The position numbers and the translations under genes are program-made. Below are positions 50,172-58,757 of a stretch of DNA of 64,000 nt, piece after piece (within the stretch, counting starts at the first letter, position 1; the number at the start of each line of letters is the position of its first letter). Below the pieces are notes generated by a model that saw only the letters and a list, made by a program, of their open reading frames with translations, had not been told where the DNA came from and made no database searches. The DNA is from DSNY01 sp040752195 (GTDB taxonomy: Bacteria > Pseudomonadota > Gammaproteobacteria > Burkholderiales > Burkholderiaceae_F). The DNA is taken from contig JBFMFC010000010.1 of the NCBI GenBank assembly GCA_040752195.1, forward strand, positions 24,909 through 88,908, read 5' to 3'.

Positions 50172-51423
50172 CGGTTTGCTGGCGAGGGCGACGCGGAAGG
50201 TCGTCGGCAAAGCGGTCGGGCAGGGGCTCGAGCGGCTCGCCGAAACGATTCGGGCCAACGGCGGCCAGCCGCTCGACCTCGTGTTGCCCGACGGTTCGCG
50301 CCTGAGCTTTGGGCTGCCGGCGCGCGTCGTGATGACGATCCGCGACCCGGACGTGCTGCCGGCGCTGGCGCGCCCCACGCTCGCCGCGCTCGGCGAAGCG
50401 TTCGTCGAAGGGCGCATCGACGTCGACGGCGACATCATGGACATCATCGTGATCGCCGAACGGCTGGCTGCAGCGGGCGGTGCGCCGGTCACCGCGCGCG
50501 TCGCGGCGGCCTTTGCGCGGCACTCGCCACGGCAGGACCGCGCCGACATCAAGCACCACTACGACGTCGGCAACGACTTCTACCGGCTGTGGCTCGACGA
50601 GCGGATGGTCTACTCGTGCGCGTACTTCCCGACCGGCGAGGAGACGCTCGAGGCCGCGCAAGTCGCCAAGCTTGACCACATCTGCCGCAAGCTGCGCCTG
50701 CAGCCCGGCGAGCGGCTGCTCGACATCGGATGCGGCTGGGGCGGGCTGATCCTGCACGCCGCGCGCCACTACGGCGTCCGCGCGGTCGGGATCACGCTGT
50801 CGGACAACCAGCACGCGCGCGCGAGAGAGCAGATCGCCGCGGCCGGACTCGGCGATCGCGTCGAGGCGCTGCTGCTCGACTACCGTGAGGCGCCGGCGCG
50901 CTTCGGCGATGGCGCGTTCGACAAGGTGTCGAGCGTCGGCATGTTCGAGCACGTCGGCCTGCGCAACCTGCCGGCGTACTTCGGCGTGGTGCGGCGGCTG
51001 CTGCGCGACCGCGGGCTGTTCCTCAACCACGGCATCACGTCGGCCGACGTCGACAACCGGCCGGTCGGCTCCGGCGCGAGCGACTTCATCGACAAGTACG
51101 TTTTCCCGAACGGCGAGTTGCCGCACCTGCATCTGGTCGTGCGCGAAATGTCCGCGCAGAACTTCGAGGTGTACGACGTCGAGAGCCTGCGGCCGCACTA
51201 TGCGAAGACGCTGGCGCACTGGTCGCGCCGGCTCGAGGCGCAGATCGACGCCGCGCGCAAAGTGGTCGGCGAGAAGACGCTGCGCGTGTGGCGCGCCTAT
51301 CTGGCCGGCTGCTCGTACGGCTTCACGCAGGGCTGGATGAACATCTACCAGGTGCTCGCCAGCCGCCAGGAAGCCCCCGGCCCGACCGAGCTGCCGCCGA
51401 CACGCGCGTGGATGTACCGCTGA
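50161..51423 (+). CDS. cfa: Cyclopropane-fatty-acyl-phospholipid synthase family protein
   Basis: 420 aa. SAM-binding LLDIGCGWGGLILHAA, VGITLSDNQHARA and SVGMFEHVG are typical, as is the HHYDVGNDFYRLWLDERMVYS stretch at the start of the catalytic domain. It adds a methylene bridge to unsaturated acyl chains of membrane lipids. Tandem ATGs at 50158 and 50161 follow GGAGG; the second gives better spacing. The N-terminal 130 residues are the usual lipid-binding part. Its stop directly abuts the convergent ppsR stop. Confidence 0.9.
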   Translation: MWDDGLLARATRKVVGKAVGQGLERLAETIRANGGQPLDLVLPDGSRLSFGLPARVVMTIRDPDVLPALARPTLAALGEAFVEGRIDVDGDIMDIIVIAERLAAAGGAPVTARVAAAFARHSPRQDRADIKHHYDVGNDFYRLWLDERMVYSCAYFPTGEETLEAAQVAKLDHICRKLRLQPGERLLDIGCGWGGLILHAARHYGVRAVGITLSDNQHARAREQIAAAGLGDRVEALLLDYREAPARFGDGAFDKVSSVGMFEHVGLRNLPAYFGVVRRLLRDRGLFLNHGITSADVDNRPVGSGASDFIDKYVFPNGELPHLHLVVREMSAQNFEVYDVESLRPHYAKTLAHWSRRLEAQIDAARKVVGEKTLRVWRAYLAGCSYGFTQGWMNIYQVLASRQEAPGPTELPPTRAWMYR

Positions 51424-52266
51424 TCAGAACGAGCGCCGCTCCAGGCGGATCTCGTGCATGATCGTCGCGGCGATCTCTTCGATCGACTTGGTCGTCGACG
51501 ACAGCCAGCGGATGCCTTCGCGGCGCATCAGCCGCTCGGCCGCGGCGACCTCGTAGCGGCAGTTCTCGAGCGACGCGTAGCGGCTGTTCGGCCGCCGCTC
51601 GTTGCGCACTTCGGCCAGACGCTCGGGCGAGATCGACAGGCCGAACAGCTTGTGCCGGTACGGCGGAAGCGCCGAAGGCAGCGCGTCGCGTTCGAAGTCC
51701 TCGGGGATCAGCGGGTAGTTCGCGGCCTTGACGCCGTACTGCATCGCCAGGTACAGGCTCGTCGGCGTCTTGCCGCTGCGCGAGACGCCGATGAGGATCA
51801 CATCCGCCGCCGCAAGCCCCTTGGCCGACTGGCCGTCGTCGTGCGCGAGGGCAAAGTTGATCGCCTCGATGCGGTGCTTGTAGCTCTCCGAGTCCGAGAT
51901 GTTGTGCGAGCGTCCGACGGTGTGGGTCGACTTGATGCCGAGCTCCTGCTCGAGCGGTTCGACGAACGACTGGAACAGATCGAGGATCAGCGCATCGGCC
52001 CGCCGCAGCTCGCTGTTGCACACGGGATCGACGAGCGTGGAGAAGACGATCGGCCGCTTGCCGTCGCGCCGGCCGATCTCGTCGATGCGCGCGGCGGCCT
52101 CGCGCGCCTTCTCCGGCGTGTTGACGAACGGCAGCCGCACCTGCCGGTAGTTGAGCGACTCGAACTGCGTCATCACGCTGTGGCCGAGGGTCTCGGCGGT
52201 GATGCCGGTGCCGTCGGAGACGAACAGCACGGTGCGTTCAGGCGGTCCGGCGTGGCGATCGGGCAT
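51424..52266 (-). CDS. ppsR: PEP synthase regulatory kinase/pyrophosphorylase (DUF299)
   Basis: 280 aa. Nucleotide-binding P-loop-like GVSRSGKTPTS (160-170), N-terminal VLFVSDGTGITAETLGHS, and GRSHNISDSESYKHRIEAIN are the DUF299 signatures. It phosphorylates and reactivates PEP synthase using ADP and phosphate. Encoded divergently from ppsA, the classic pairing. ATG52266 fits the family; a start at 52320 would add 18 residues into the promoter. No strong ribosome binding site is seen. Confidence 0.95.
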   Translation of the reverse strand: MPDRHAGPPERTVLFVSDGTGITAETLGHSVMTQFESLNYRQVRLPFVNTPEKAREAAARIDEIGRRDGKRPIVFSTLVDPVCNSELRRADALILDLFQSFVEPLEQELGIKSTHTVGRSHNISDSESYKHRIEAINFALAHDDGQSAKGLAAADVILIGVSRSGKTPTSLYLAMQYGVKAANYPLIPEDFERDALPSALPPYRHKLFGLSISPERLAEVRNERRPNSRYASLENCRYEVAAAERLMRREGIRWLSSTTKSIEEIAATIMHEIRLERRSF

Positions 52267-52290
52267 GAAAGTCGGTGAGTCGGAGGTCGG

Positions 52291-52308
52291 TAGAATCCGC
52301 GCGATTCT
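52291..52308. promoter_or_regulatory. ppsR/ppsA intergenic palindrome and -10 box
   Basis: AGAATC-CGCGC-GATTCT is a perfect 17-nt interrupted palindrome (52292-52308). TAGAAT (52291-52296) overlaps it as a plausible -10 for ppsA. The position between divergent genes suits an operator site. Confidence 0.45.
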
Positions 52309-52361
52309 GTCACAGCGCATCGGCGACTCGGCGCAGTGCCGGTGCGACCCAGGGAGAGGCG

Positions 52362-54740
52362 ATGCAGCGCGGCAAGTACGTCGTTCCGTTCAGTCAGTTG
52401 CGCATGACCGATGTGGAGTCGGTCGGCGGCAAGAACGCTTCACTGGGCGAAATGCTCAGCCAGCTCGCCGAAGAGGGCATTCGCGTCCCCGACGGCTTCG
52501 CCACGACCGCGGAAGCGTTTCGCGACTTCCTGCGGGTGAACGACCTCGAACAGCGGATCGCCGAGCGTCTGAAGCGGCTCGATGTCAACGATGTCGCGGC
52601 GCTGGCGCGCGCCGGAGCGGAAATCCGTGGTTGGGTCGTAGCGGCGCCGCTGCCGCCGCAGCTCGAGCAGGAGATCCGCGCTTTCTATCAGTGGCTCAAA
52701 GGCGACGCTCGGGGGGAGATCTCGGTCGCGGTGCGCTCGAGTGCGACGGCCGAGGATCTGCCGGATGCCTCGTTTGCGGGCCAGCAGGAGACCTTCCTCA
52801 ACGTCTCGGGAGTCGACGCCGTCGTTGCGCGGGTCAAGGAGGTCTTCGCATCCTTGTACAACGACCGCGCGATCGCCTACCGGGTGCACAAGGGGTTTGC
52901 GCACGAGAACGTCGCGCTGTCGGCCGGCGTGCAGCGGATGGTGCGCAGCGACCTCGGCGCCGCGGGCGTGATGTTCACGATCGACACCGAGTCGGGCTTC
53001 GCCGATGTCGTGTTCATCACTGCAAGCTACGGTCTCGGCGAAACGGTCGTTCAGGGCGCGGTGAACCCGGACGAGTTCTACGTCCACAAGCCGATGCTCG
53101 CCGCAGGCAAGTACCCGATCATCCGCCGCTCGCTCGGATCGAAGCTGATCAAGATGGAGTTCGATCCGACCGCGGCGAACGGGCGCACCGTCCGGACCGT
53201 CGATGTTCCCGACGAGGAGCGGCATCGCTTCTCGCTGACCGACGACGAGGTGCTCGAGCTGGCGCGCTACGCGGTGACGATCGAAAGGCACTACGGCCGG
53301 CCGATGGACATCGAGTGGGGCAAGGACGGCATCGACGGCCGCATCTACATCCTGCAGGCGCGCCCGGAGACGGTGAAGTCGCAGGCGCACGTCCAGGCGC
53401 AGCAGCGGTTCAAGCTCAAGAACAGGTCGACCGTGCTCGCCTCCGGCCGCGCGATCGGTCAGAAGATCGGCATCGGGCCGGTGCGCGTGATCCGCGACGC
53501 CTCCGAGATGGAGCGCGTGCAGCCCGGCGACGTGCTCGTCACCGACATGACCGACCCGAACTGGGAGCCGGTGATGAAGCGCGCCGCCGCGATCGTCACC
53601 AATCGCGGCGGCCGCACGTGCCACGCCGCGATCATCGCTCGCGAGCTGGGTATTCCCGCGGTGGTCGGCTGCGGCGACGCGACCGAGAAGCTGCGCGATG
53701 GCGCGATCGTCACCGTCTCCTGCGCCGAGGGTGACACCGGGTACGTCTACGAGGGAAAACTCGAAATGGAAGTCGAGACCGTGCAGCACGGCGCGCTGCC
53801 GAAGCTGCCGGTCAAGATCATGATGAACGTCGGCAACCCGCAGCTCGCGTTCGACTTCCAGTCGTTGCCGAACGACGGCGTCGGGCTGGCGCGGCTCGAG
53901 TTCATCATCAACAACAACATCGGCGTGCACCCGAAAGCGGTGCTCGACTATCCGAACGTCGACGCGGAACTGAAGCGCGCGGTCGAGGCCCTCGCGCACG
54001 GCTATGCGGGGCCGCGTGCGTTCTTCGAGAACAAGCTCGCCGAAGGGATCGCGACGATCGCCGCGGCCTTCTGGCCCAAGCCGGTGATCGTCCGGCTGTC
54101 GGACTTCAAGAGCAACGAATACAAGAAGCTGATCGGAGGCAGCCGCTACGAGCCGGACGAGGAGAACCCGATGCTCGGCTTCCGCGGCGCGGCGCGCTAT
54201 ATCGCGGCGAGTTTCCGCGAGCCGTTCCGGCTCGAATGCGCGGCGATGAAGCGCGTGCGCGACGACATGGGATTCACCAACGTCGAGATCATGGTGCCGT
54301 TCGTTCGCACGCTGGCCGAAGCGAGGCGCGTCACCGAACTGCTCGCGGAAAACGGACTGAAGCGCGGCGAAAACGGGCTGCGCGTGATCATGATGTGCGA
54401 AGTGCCGTCCAACGCGGTGCTGGCCGACGAGTTCCTGCAGTACTTCGACGGCTTCTCGATCGGCTCGAACGATCTGACCCAGCTCACGCTGGGAATCGAT
54501 CGCGACTCGGGCCTGGTCGCCGAAGGCTTCGACGAGCGCGATCCGGCCGTCAAGCGGCTCCTCGAGCAGGCGATCGGCGCGTGTCGCGCGCAGGGCAAGT
54601 ACGTCGGCATCTGCGGCCAGGGACCGTCGGACCACGCGGACTTCGCGCAGTGGCTGATGCAGCAGGGCATCGGGTCGATCTCGCTGAACCCGGACACGGT
54701 CGTCGAGACCTGGCGGCGGCTCGCGCGCGCCACCAGCTGA
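52362..54740 (+). CDS. ppsA: Phosphoenolpyruvate synthase
   Basis: 792 aa. N-terminal ATP-grasp domain (VRSSATAEDLPDASFAGQQE), phosphohistidine domain with His421 in GGRTCHAAI, and a C-terminal TIM barrel (MCEVPSNAVLADEFL, IGSNDLTQLTLGIDRDS). It converts pyruvate and ATP to PEP for gluconeogenesis. AGGGAGAGG precedes the ATG. The regulatory threonine used by PpsR is expected next to the histidine (Thr419 in GRTCHA). Confidence 0.97.
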   Translation: MQRGKYVVPFSQLRMTDVESVGGKNASLGEMLSQLAEEGIRVPDGFATTAEAFRDFLRVNDLEQRIAERLKRLDVNDVAALARAGAEIRGWVVAAPLPPQLEQEIRAFYQWLKGDARGEISVAVRSSATAEDLPDASFAGQQETFLNVSGVDAVVARVKEVFASLYNDRAIAYRVHKGFAHENVALSAGVQRMVRSDLGAAGVMFTIDTESGFADVVFITASYGLGETVVQGAVNPDEFYVHKPMLAAGKYPIIRRSLGSKLIKMEFDPTAANGRTVRTVDVPDEERHRFSLTDDEVLELARYAVTIERHYGRPMDIEWGKDGIDGRIYILQARPETVKSQAHVQAQQRFKLKNRSTVLASGRAIGQKIGIGPVRVIRDASEMERVQPGDVLVTDMTDPNWEPVMKRAAAIVTNRGGRTCHAAIIARELGIPAVVGCGDATEKLRDGAIVTVSCAEGDTGYVYEGKLEMEVETVQHGALPKLPVKIMMNVGNPQLAFDFQSLPNDGVGLARLEFIINNNIGVHPKAVLDYPNVDAELKRAVEALAHGYAGPRAFFENKLAEGIATIAAAFWPKPVIVRLSDFKSNEYKKLIGGSRYEPDEENPMLGFRGAARYIAASFREPFRLECAAMKRVRDDMGFTNVEIMVPFVRTLAEARRVTELLAENGLKRGENGLRVIMMCEVPSNAVLADEFLQYFDGFSIGSNDLTQLTLGIDRDSGLVAEGFDERDPAVKRLLEQAIGACRAQGKYVGICGQGPSDHADFAQWLMQQGIGSISLNPDTVVETWRRLARATS

Positions 54741-54778
54741 ACGGCGTGCTTGCGCGGACGGTGGTCGACCGACGACCC

Positions 54779-56221
54779 TCAGCGCAGCTGATAGTCCATC
54801 GCCAGGCGCGCCTGCATGTCGCGCTCGAGGCGGAATGCCTCCTTCAGCGTGCGCCGGTCCAGCTCGTTCAGACGGTTTGGGTCGACGCGGTTGGCGTTCT
54901 CGTCGGTCAGGCTCTCCAACCCGGCCTGATGGCGCAGCCGCACCTGCTGGATGAAGAAGAACGCTGCGACCGTGGCGTCGGCCTCGCGCTCGGGCAGGGC
55001 GCCGGCAGCCGCAGCCGCGCGCAGGCGCGCGGCGGTGCCGGTCGCCGGCAGCCCGTGCGCGAGTGCGACGATGCGCGCGCAGTCGACGAACGGCCGCACG
55101 CCGTACAGCTTCAGATTGATCGTGCCGTCCGCTTCCGTGGCGAAGTCGCGCCAACGTGCCAGCGGCGGCCGCGCCTGCAGCGCGTTTTCCGCCAGCAGGC
55201 GCAGGAAATTCGGTCGTGCGCGTGTCTTGGCGAGAAACCACTCGCGCAGCGTTTCGGCCAGTCGCGCATCGCCGGCAAGCGCGCGGAAGTCGAAGCAGAT
55301 CGCGGCGTCGAGTAGCGCTTTCGGGTCGGAGTTGGCGAGCCAGCCTTCCAGCTTCGCCTGCCACTCGCCGAACGACAGGCACAGATCCGGGTTCGAAGCC
55401 ATCACGTTGCCCTTGCACAGCGGATAGCCGCAGGCGTCGAGCGCTTCGTTCACCGCGCGCGCGAACGGCAGCAGTTGCGCGCGCACTTCGCTCGCGCTCG
55501 ACGCCGCCTCGAACAGCAGACCGTTGTCCTGATCGGTCGCGAACGTCTGCTCGAGGCGGCCTTCGCTGCCGAACGCCAGCCAGCACCAGCCGATCCGATC
55601 CCACGCGTAGCGTTTGCGCACGATCTCGATGATGCGCTGGCAGATGCGGTCGTTCAGCAGCGAGACGTACAGGGTCAGCGGCTCGGCCGCAACGCCTTGG
55701 TCGACCAGCAGCCTGGTGAGCCGCCGCACGCGCGCCGCCAACGCCGCGAGCGCATCGATCTCGCGCGCCAGCCGGATCTCCATCGTCAGCTCGCCCAGCC
55801 CGAGCCGCTGCAGCGAGAACAGATCGCGCTCGGAGATCACGCCGACCAGCGTGCGCCCCTCGGTCACCAGCACGTGCCGGATCCGGTGCTCGATCATCGC
55901 CAGCGCCGCCTCGTACGCGGGCGTGTCGGCCGCCAGCGCCAGCGGGTCGCGCGTCATCACCGCGCCGATGGCGCCGTCCATCCTGTCGTCGAGCGCGACT
56001 TCGATCAGGTCGCGCTCGGTGAAGATGCCGACCGGTCGCTGCTCGCCGTCGACGATGACGATGCTGCCGACGCCCTCGGTGCGCATGCGCGCCAACGCCG
56101 CGCGCACGGTTTCGGACTCGCGGCACACGACCGGCGCGCGCCGCACGAGCGCGCGCAGCGCGAACGCCAGCGCCTTTTGTTCGGCCGCCAAGCGTTCGAT
56201 CGAGGTGTCGTGATCGGCCAT
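54779..56221 (-). CDS. CBS-domain DUF294 nucleotidyltransferase-like protein
   Basis: 480 aa. Two CBS domains (about 25-145; GSIVIVDGEQRPVGIFTERD and HVLVTEGRTLVGVISERD), then a DUF294 nucleotidyltransferase-like domain with FGSEGRLEQTFATDQDN, then a DUF294 C-terminal helical domain. CBS pairs bind adenosyl ligands; the catalytic activity of DUF294 is unknown, but the GS...D-x-D-like motif is kept. The same domain set lies next to SLC5-type acetate/solute permease operons in other proteobacteria. Last gene of the five-gene signalling operon, 11 nt after the exonuclease gene. Confidence 0.85.
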   Translation of the reverse strand: MADHDTSIERLAAEQKALAFALRALVRRAPVVCRESETVRAALARMRTEGVGSIVIVDGEQRPVGIFTERDLIEVALDDRMDGAIGAVMTRDPLALAADTPAYEAALAMIEHRIRHVLVTEGRTLVGVISERDLFSLQRLGLGELTMEIRLAREIDALAALAARVRRLTRLLVDQGVAAEPLTLYVSLLNDRICQRIIEIVRKRYAWDRIGWCWLAFGSEGRLEQTFATDQDNGLLFEAASSASEVRAQLLPFARAVNEALDACGYPLCKGNVMASNPDLCLSFGEWQAKLEGWLANSDPKALLDAAICFDFRALAGDARLAETLREWFLAKTRARPNFLRLLAENALQARPPLARWRDFATEADGTINLKLYGVRPFVDCARIVALAHGLPATGTAARLRAAAAAGALPEREADATVAAFFFIQQVRLRHQAGLESLTDENANRVDPNRLNELDRRTLKEAFRLERDMQARLAMDYQLR

Positions 56222-56232
56222 CGGCGTGTGGG

Positions 56233-58377
56233 TCAGTACTGTAGCCGTGCGAGGTAGGTTGTGCGCGACGCTTCGAGCGCCTGGCCGAGCGTGACGATGC
56301 CCCGCTCGGCGAGCAGCGGCAACAGACGCAGGAACACCTCGGCGGTGACGAGCGCGTCGCCGAGCGCGGTGTGGCGGCCGATCACGCGCACGCCGAGCCG
56401 TTCGGCGATCGCGTCCAGGTTGTGATTGTCCTGGCTCGGATGCACGATCGCCGACAGCAGCAGCGTATCGAGCACCGGCTGGTCGAAGCGAACGCCGGTG
56501 GCCGCTTCCTTCAGCTGGAGGAAGCGCATGTCGAACGCGGCATTGTGGGCGACCAGCACCGTGTCCTCGCAGAAGCGGTGAAAGCGCGGCAGCACTTCTT
56601 CGATCGTCGGCTCGTTGGCCAGCGCGCGCGCGTCGATGCCGTGCACCTGCATCGACTCGCGGCTGATCGGGCGGCGCGGGTTGACGAGCTGCTCGAACAC
56701 CTCGTGCTTGAGCAGCCGCCCGTTGACGATTCGCACCGCGCCGATCGAGATGATCTCGTCGCCGGCCGACGGCTCGAGGCCGGTGGTTTCGGTATCGAAC
56801 ACCGTGTACGCGAGCGTCGCGAGGCGCCGTTCGGCGAACTCGCCATGCGTGTCGACGCGCTCGAACAGATCGAAATCGTAGTACTCGGGGCGCGCCGCGA
56901 CCGGGCTTGCGTACTGCGCGGGCTGCACCGCAGGTTCGGCGAGCGGCAGCAGGAAACGGAACCACGCGGTCTGACGCGGCCGATCGGCCTGGTACCAGAC
57001 TTCGCCGCCGTGGCGGTCGAGCACGTCCTTGAGCGTCAGCGGCGACTCGTCGGCCCCGCTGGCCAGCGGCTCCGTTTCCCACAGCAGCAGCACGTCGCTC
57101 GCGACCATCGTGCCGAGCCACACGAGGTCGATCTCGGCGAAACCGCCGTGCGCGGCGGCGCGCAGCCGGAACGCGCGCACGCCATAGTCGGCCCGCACGC
57201 GCGCGGCGAGCGAAGCCAGCGCATGCACGATGGCAAAGCTGTCAACGCGCACCCACAGCTCGGACGCCGGGGGCTGGACGTCGGCGGCCACACCGACCGT
57301 GTCGGTCAGCCGGCGCTGCACGACCGCGAGCAGGTCGCCCACCCGCATGTCCTCCAGCGTCAGGCTGCCTTTCAGCGCGTCGGCGTAATCGGCCAGTGCC
57401 GCGTTCAGGCGCTCGGTCAGCACGCGCGCTTCGGCGGCGATGATGTCGACGAACTGCGCGCGTTGCGGTTCCGGCATGTCGGGCGACGCGACCAGACTTT
57501 CGGCGGCCGCGCGCAGATTGGCGACCGGCGCGCGCACGCCCGTGGCGAGCGATTGCAGCAGTTTCAGCCGCTGGCCTTCGCGACCGAGCAGCCCGCCGAC
57601 GTCGTCGAGCGTGAACACCATGCCGGCGACGTGCCGCTCGGCACCCGAAAGGAACGGCGTCACCTGCACGCGCAGCACGCGCCCGCCGGCGACCGCGGTG
57701 ACGAAGCTGGTGCGCGGCCGATCGACGTCGCTCGCGAACTGCTGGTGGATCTTGTCCAGCGCGTGCGCGACCTGCTCGCGGTCGAGCAGGCCGAACACGG
57801 AGCGCCCGAGCCCGATCGGCGCGTAGTGCGCCGCGCCGTCGACCCCGCGGGCGAGCAGCGTGGCGGCGCGCGCGTTGTACAGCAGGATGCGGCCGTCGGC
57901 GTTGCAGACGAGCACGCCTTCGGTCAGCTCCGACATCAGCGCCGCGAAGCGGTCGCGTTCTTCCTCGACGCGCGTGCGCGCCTCGGCGCTCCGGGCATCC
58001 AGCTCGCGCTCGCTCTGGCGGTAGCGCGCCGCGAGCTGGTTGATGGCCGCAGCGACTTCGTCGAGTTCGGGCCCGCCCTCGGCGACGACGCGGTGATCGG
58101 GATTCGCCGCCAGCAGCACGCGCGTCTGTTCCGCCAACCGGCGCGCGGCGAGTGGATAGCGGCGGTGCAGCCAACCCGCGGCGGCGCCGACGATGACCAG
58201 CAGCACCGCCGTGCCGTAAGAAAGGACGGGCGCGGCCTCGGCAACCATCGCGCGCAAGGCGGCGCGGTCGGCCGCGGACACGCCGAGCGCGAGCAGCATC
58301 GCGACGGCGGCCAGCAGCACGAGCGCGCCGGCGCACGCGGTCGCAGTCCACACCAGCCGGCTCGTCGCAGGCTTCAT
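56233..58377 (-). CDS. Membrane PAS/pseudo-histidine-kinase fused to DnaQ-type exonuclease
   Basis: 714 aa. Two transmembrane helices (about 10-33 and 51-70), a HAMP-like helix, a PAS domain (GVLVCNADGRILLYNARAAT), a region shaped like a histidine-kinase core, and a C-terminal DEDDh 3'-5' exonuclease (VFDTETTGLEP near 526, HNAAFDMRFL, HTALGDAL). The H-box position reads ATGVRAPVANLRAAAE: the kinase histidine is missing, so this half is likely sensory only. The exonuclease catalytic residues look intact. ATGA overlap with the response regulator gene indicates coupling. What a membrane-tethered sensor exonuclease does is not known. Confidence 0.85.
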   Translation of the reverse strand: MKPATSRLVWTATACAGALVLLAAVAMLLALGVSAADRAALRAMVAEAAPVLSYGTAVLLVIVGAAAGWLHRRYPLAARRLAEQTRVLLAANPDHRVVAEGGPELDEVAAAINQLAARYRQSERELDARSAEARTRVEEERDRFAALMSELTEGVLVCNADGRILLYNARAATLLARGVDGAAHYAPIGLGRSVFGLLDREQVAHALDKIHQQFASDVDRPRTSFVTAVAGGRVLRVQVTPFLSGAERHVAGMVFTLDDVGGLLGREGQRLKLLQSLATGVRAPVANLRAAAESLVASPDMPEPQRAQFVDIIAAEARVLTERLNAALADYADALKGSLTLEDMRVGDLLAVVQRRLTDTVGVAADVQPPASELWVRVDSFAIVHALASLAARVRADYGVRAFRLRAAAHGGFAEIDLVWLGTMVASDVLLLWETEPLASGADESPLTLKDVLDRHGGEVWYQADRPRQTAWFRFLLPLAEPAVQPAQYASPVAARPEYYDFDLFERVDTHGEFAERRLATLAYTVFDTETTGLEPSAGDEIISIGAVRIVNGRLLKHEVFEQLVNPRRPISRESMQVHGIDARALANEPTIEEVLPRFHRFCEDTVLVAHNAAFDMRFLQLKEAATGVRFDQPVLDTLLLSAIVHPSQDNHNLDAIAERLGVRVIGRHTALGDALVTAEVFLRLLPLLAERGIVTLGQALEASRTTYLARLQY

Positions 58378-58757
58378 GCGCCTGCGGCCAGCAGGCGATC
58401 GACGGCGGCGATCAGCTCCTGCGTCGAGAACGGTTTGGTCACGTACAGATCGGCGCCGAGCGACAGGCCCTTGCTGACCTCGGCCTCGCGACCTTTGGCG
58501 GTGACCATCACGATCTTGATGTGCCGCCATTCGGGCCGCTCGCGCATTCTCTGGCACACCTCGTAGCCGCTCTTGCCCGGCATCATGATGTCGATCAGCA
58601 CCAGGTCCGGCGCGTACGACTCGACCAGCGCCAGCGCCTCCTCGCCGCTGGTCGCCGTGCGCACGTCGTAGCCGGCGCGCTTGAGCAGGAATTCCAGCGC
58701 CGTCAGGATGTTCGGCTCGTCATCGGCGATCAGGACCTTGCGCTTGTCTGCAGCCAC
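58374..58757 (-). CDS. Single-domain response regulator
   Basis: 127 aa from GTG58757 (GGGAGG eight bases ahead). Only a receiver domain: Asp12-Asp13, phosphoacceptor Asp56 in LVLIDIMMPG, MVTAKG and VTKPF. No output domain follows. It overlaps the histidine kinase 3' end by 28 nt in another frame and the next gene by four bases. Presumably phosphorylated by the adjacent kinase; output would be through protein contact, possibly with the following pseudo-kinase/exonuclease. Confidence 0.93.
   Translation of the reverse strand: MAADKRKVLIADDEPNILTALEFLLKRAGYDVRTATSGEEALALVESYAPDLVLIDIMMPGKSGYEVCQRMRERPEWRHIKIVMVTAKGREAEVSKGLSLGADLYVTKPFSTQELIAAVDRLLAAGA

Noticed and set aside
56222..57121. N-terminal extension of the CBS-DUF294 frame upstream
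   Set aside because: It lies over the exonuclease gene in another frame and has no domain; ATG56221 gives a normal start.
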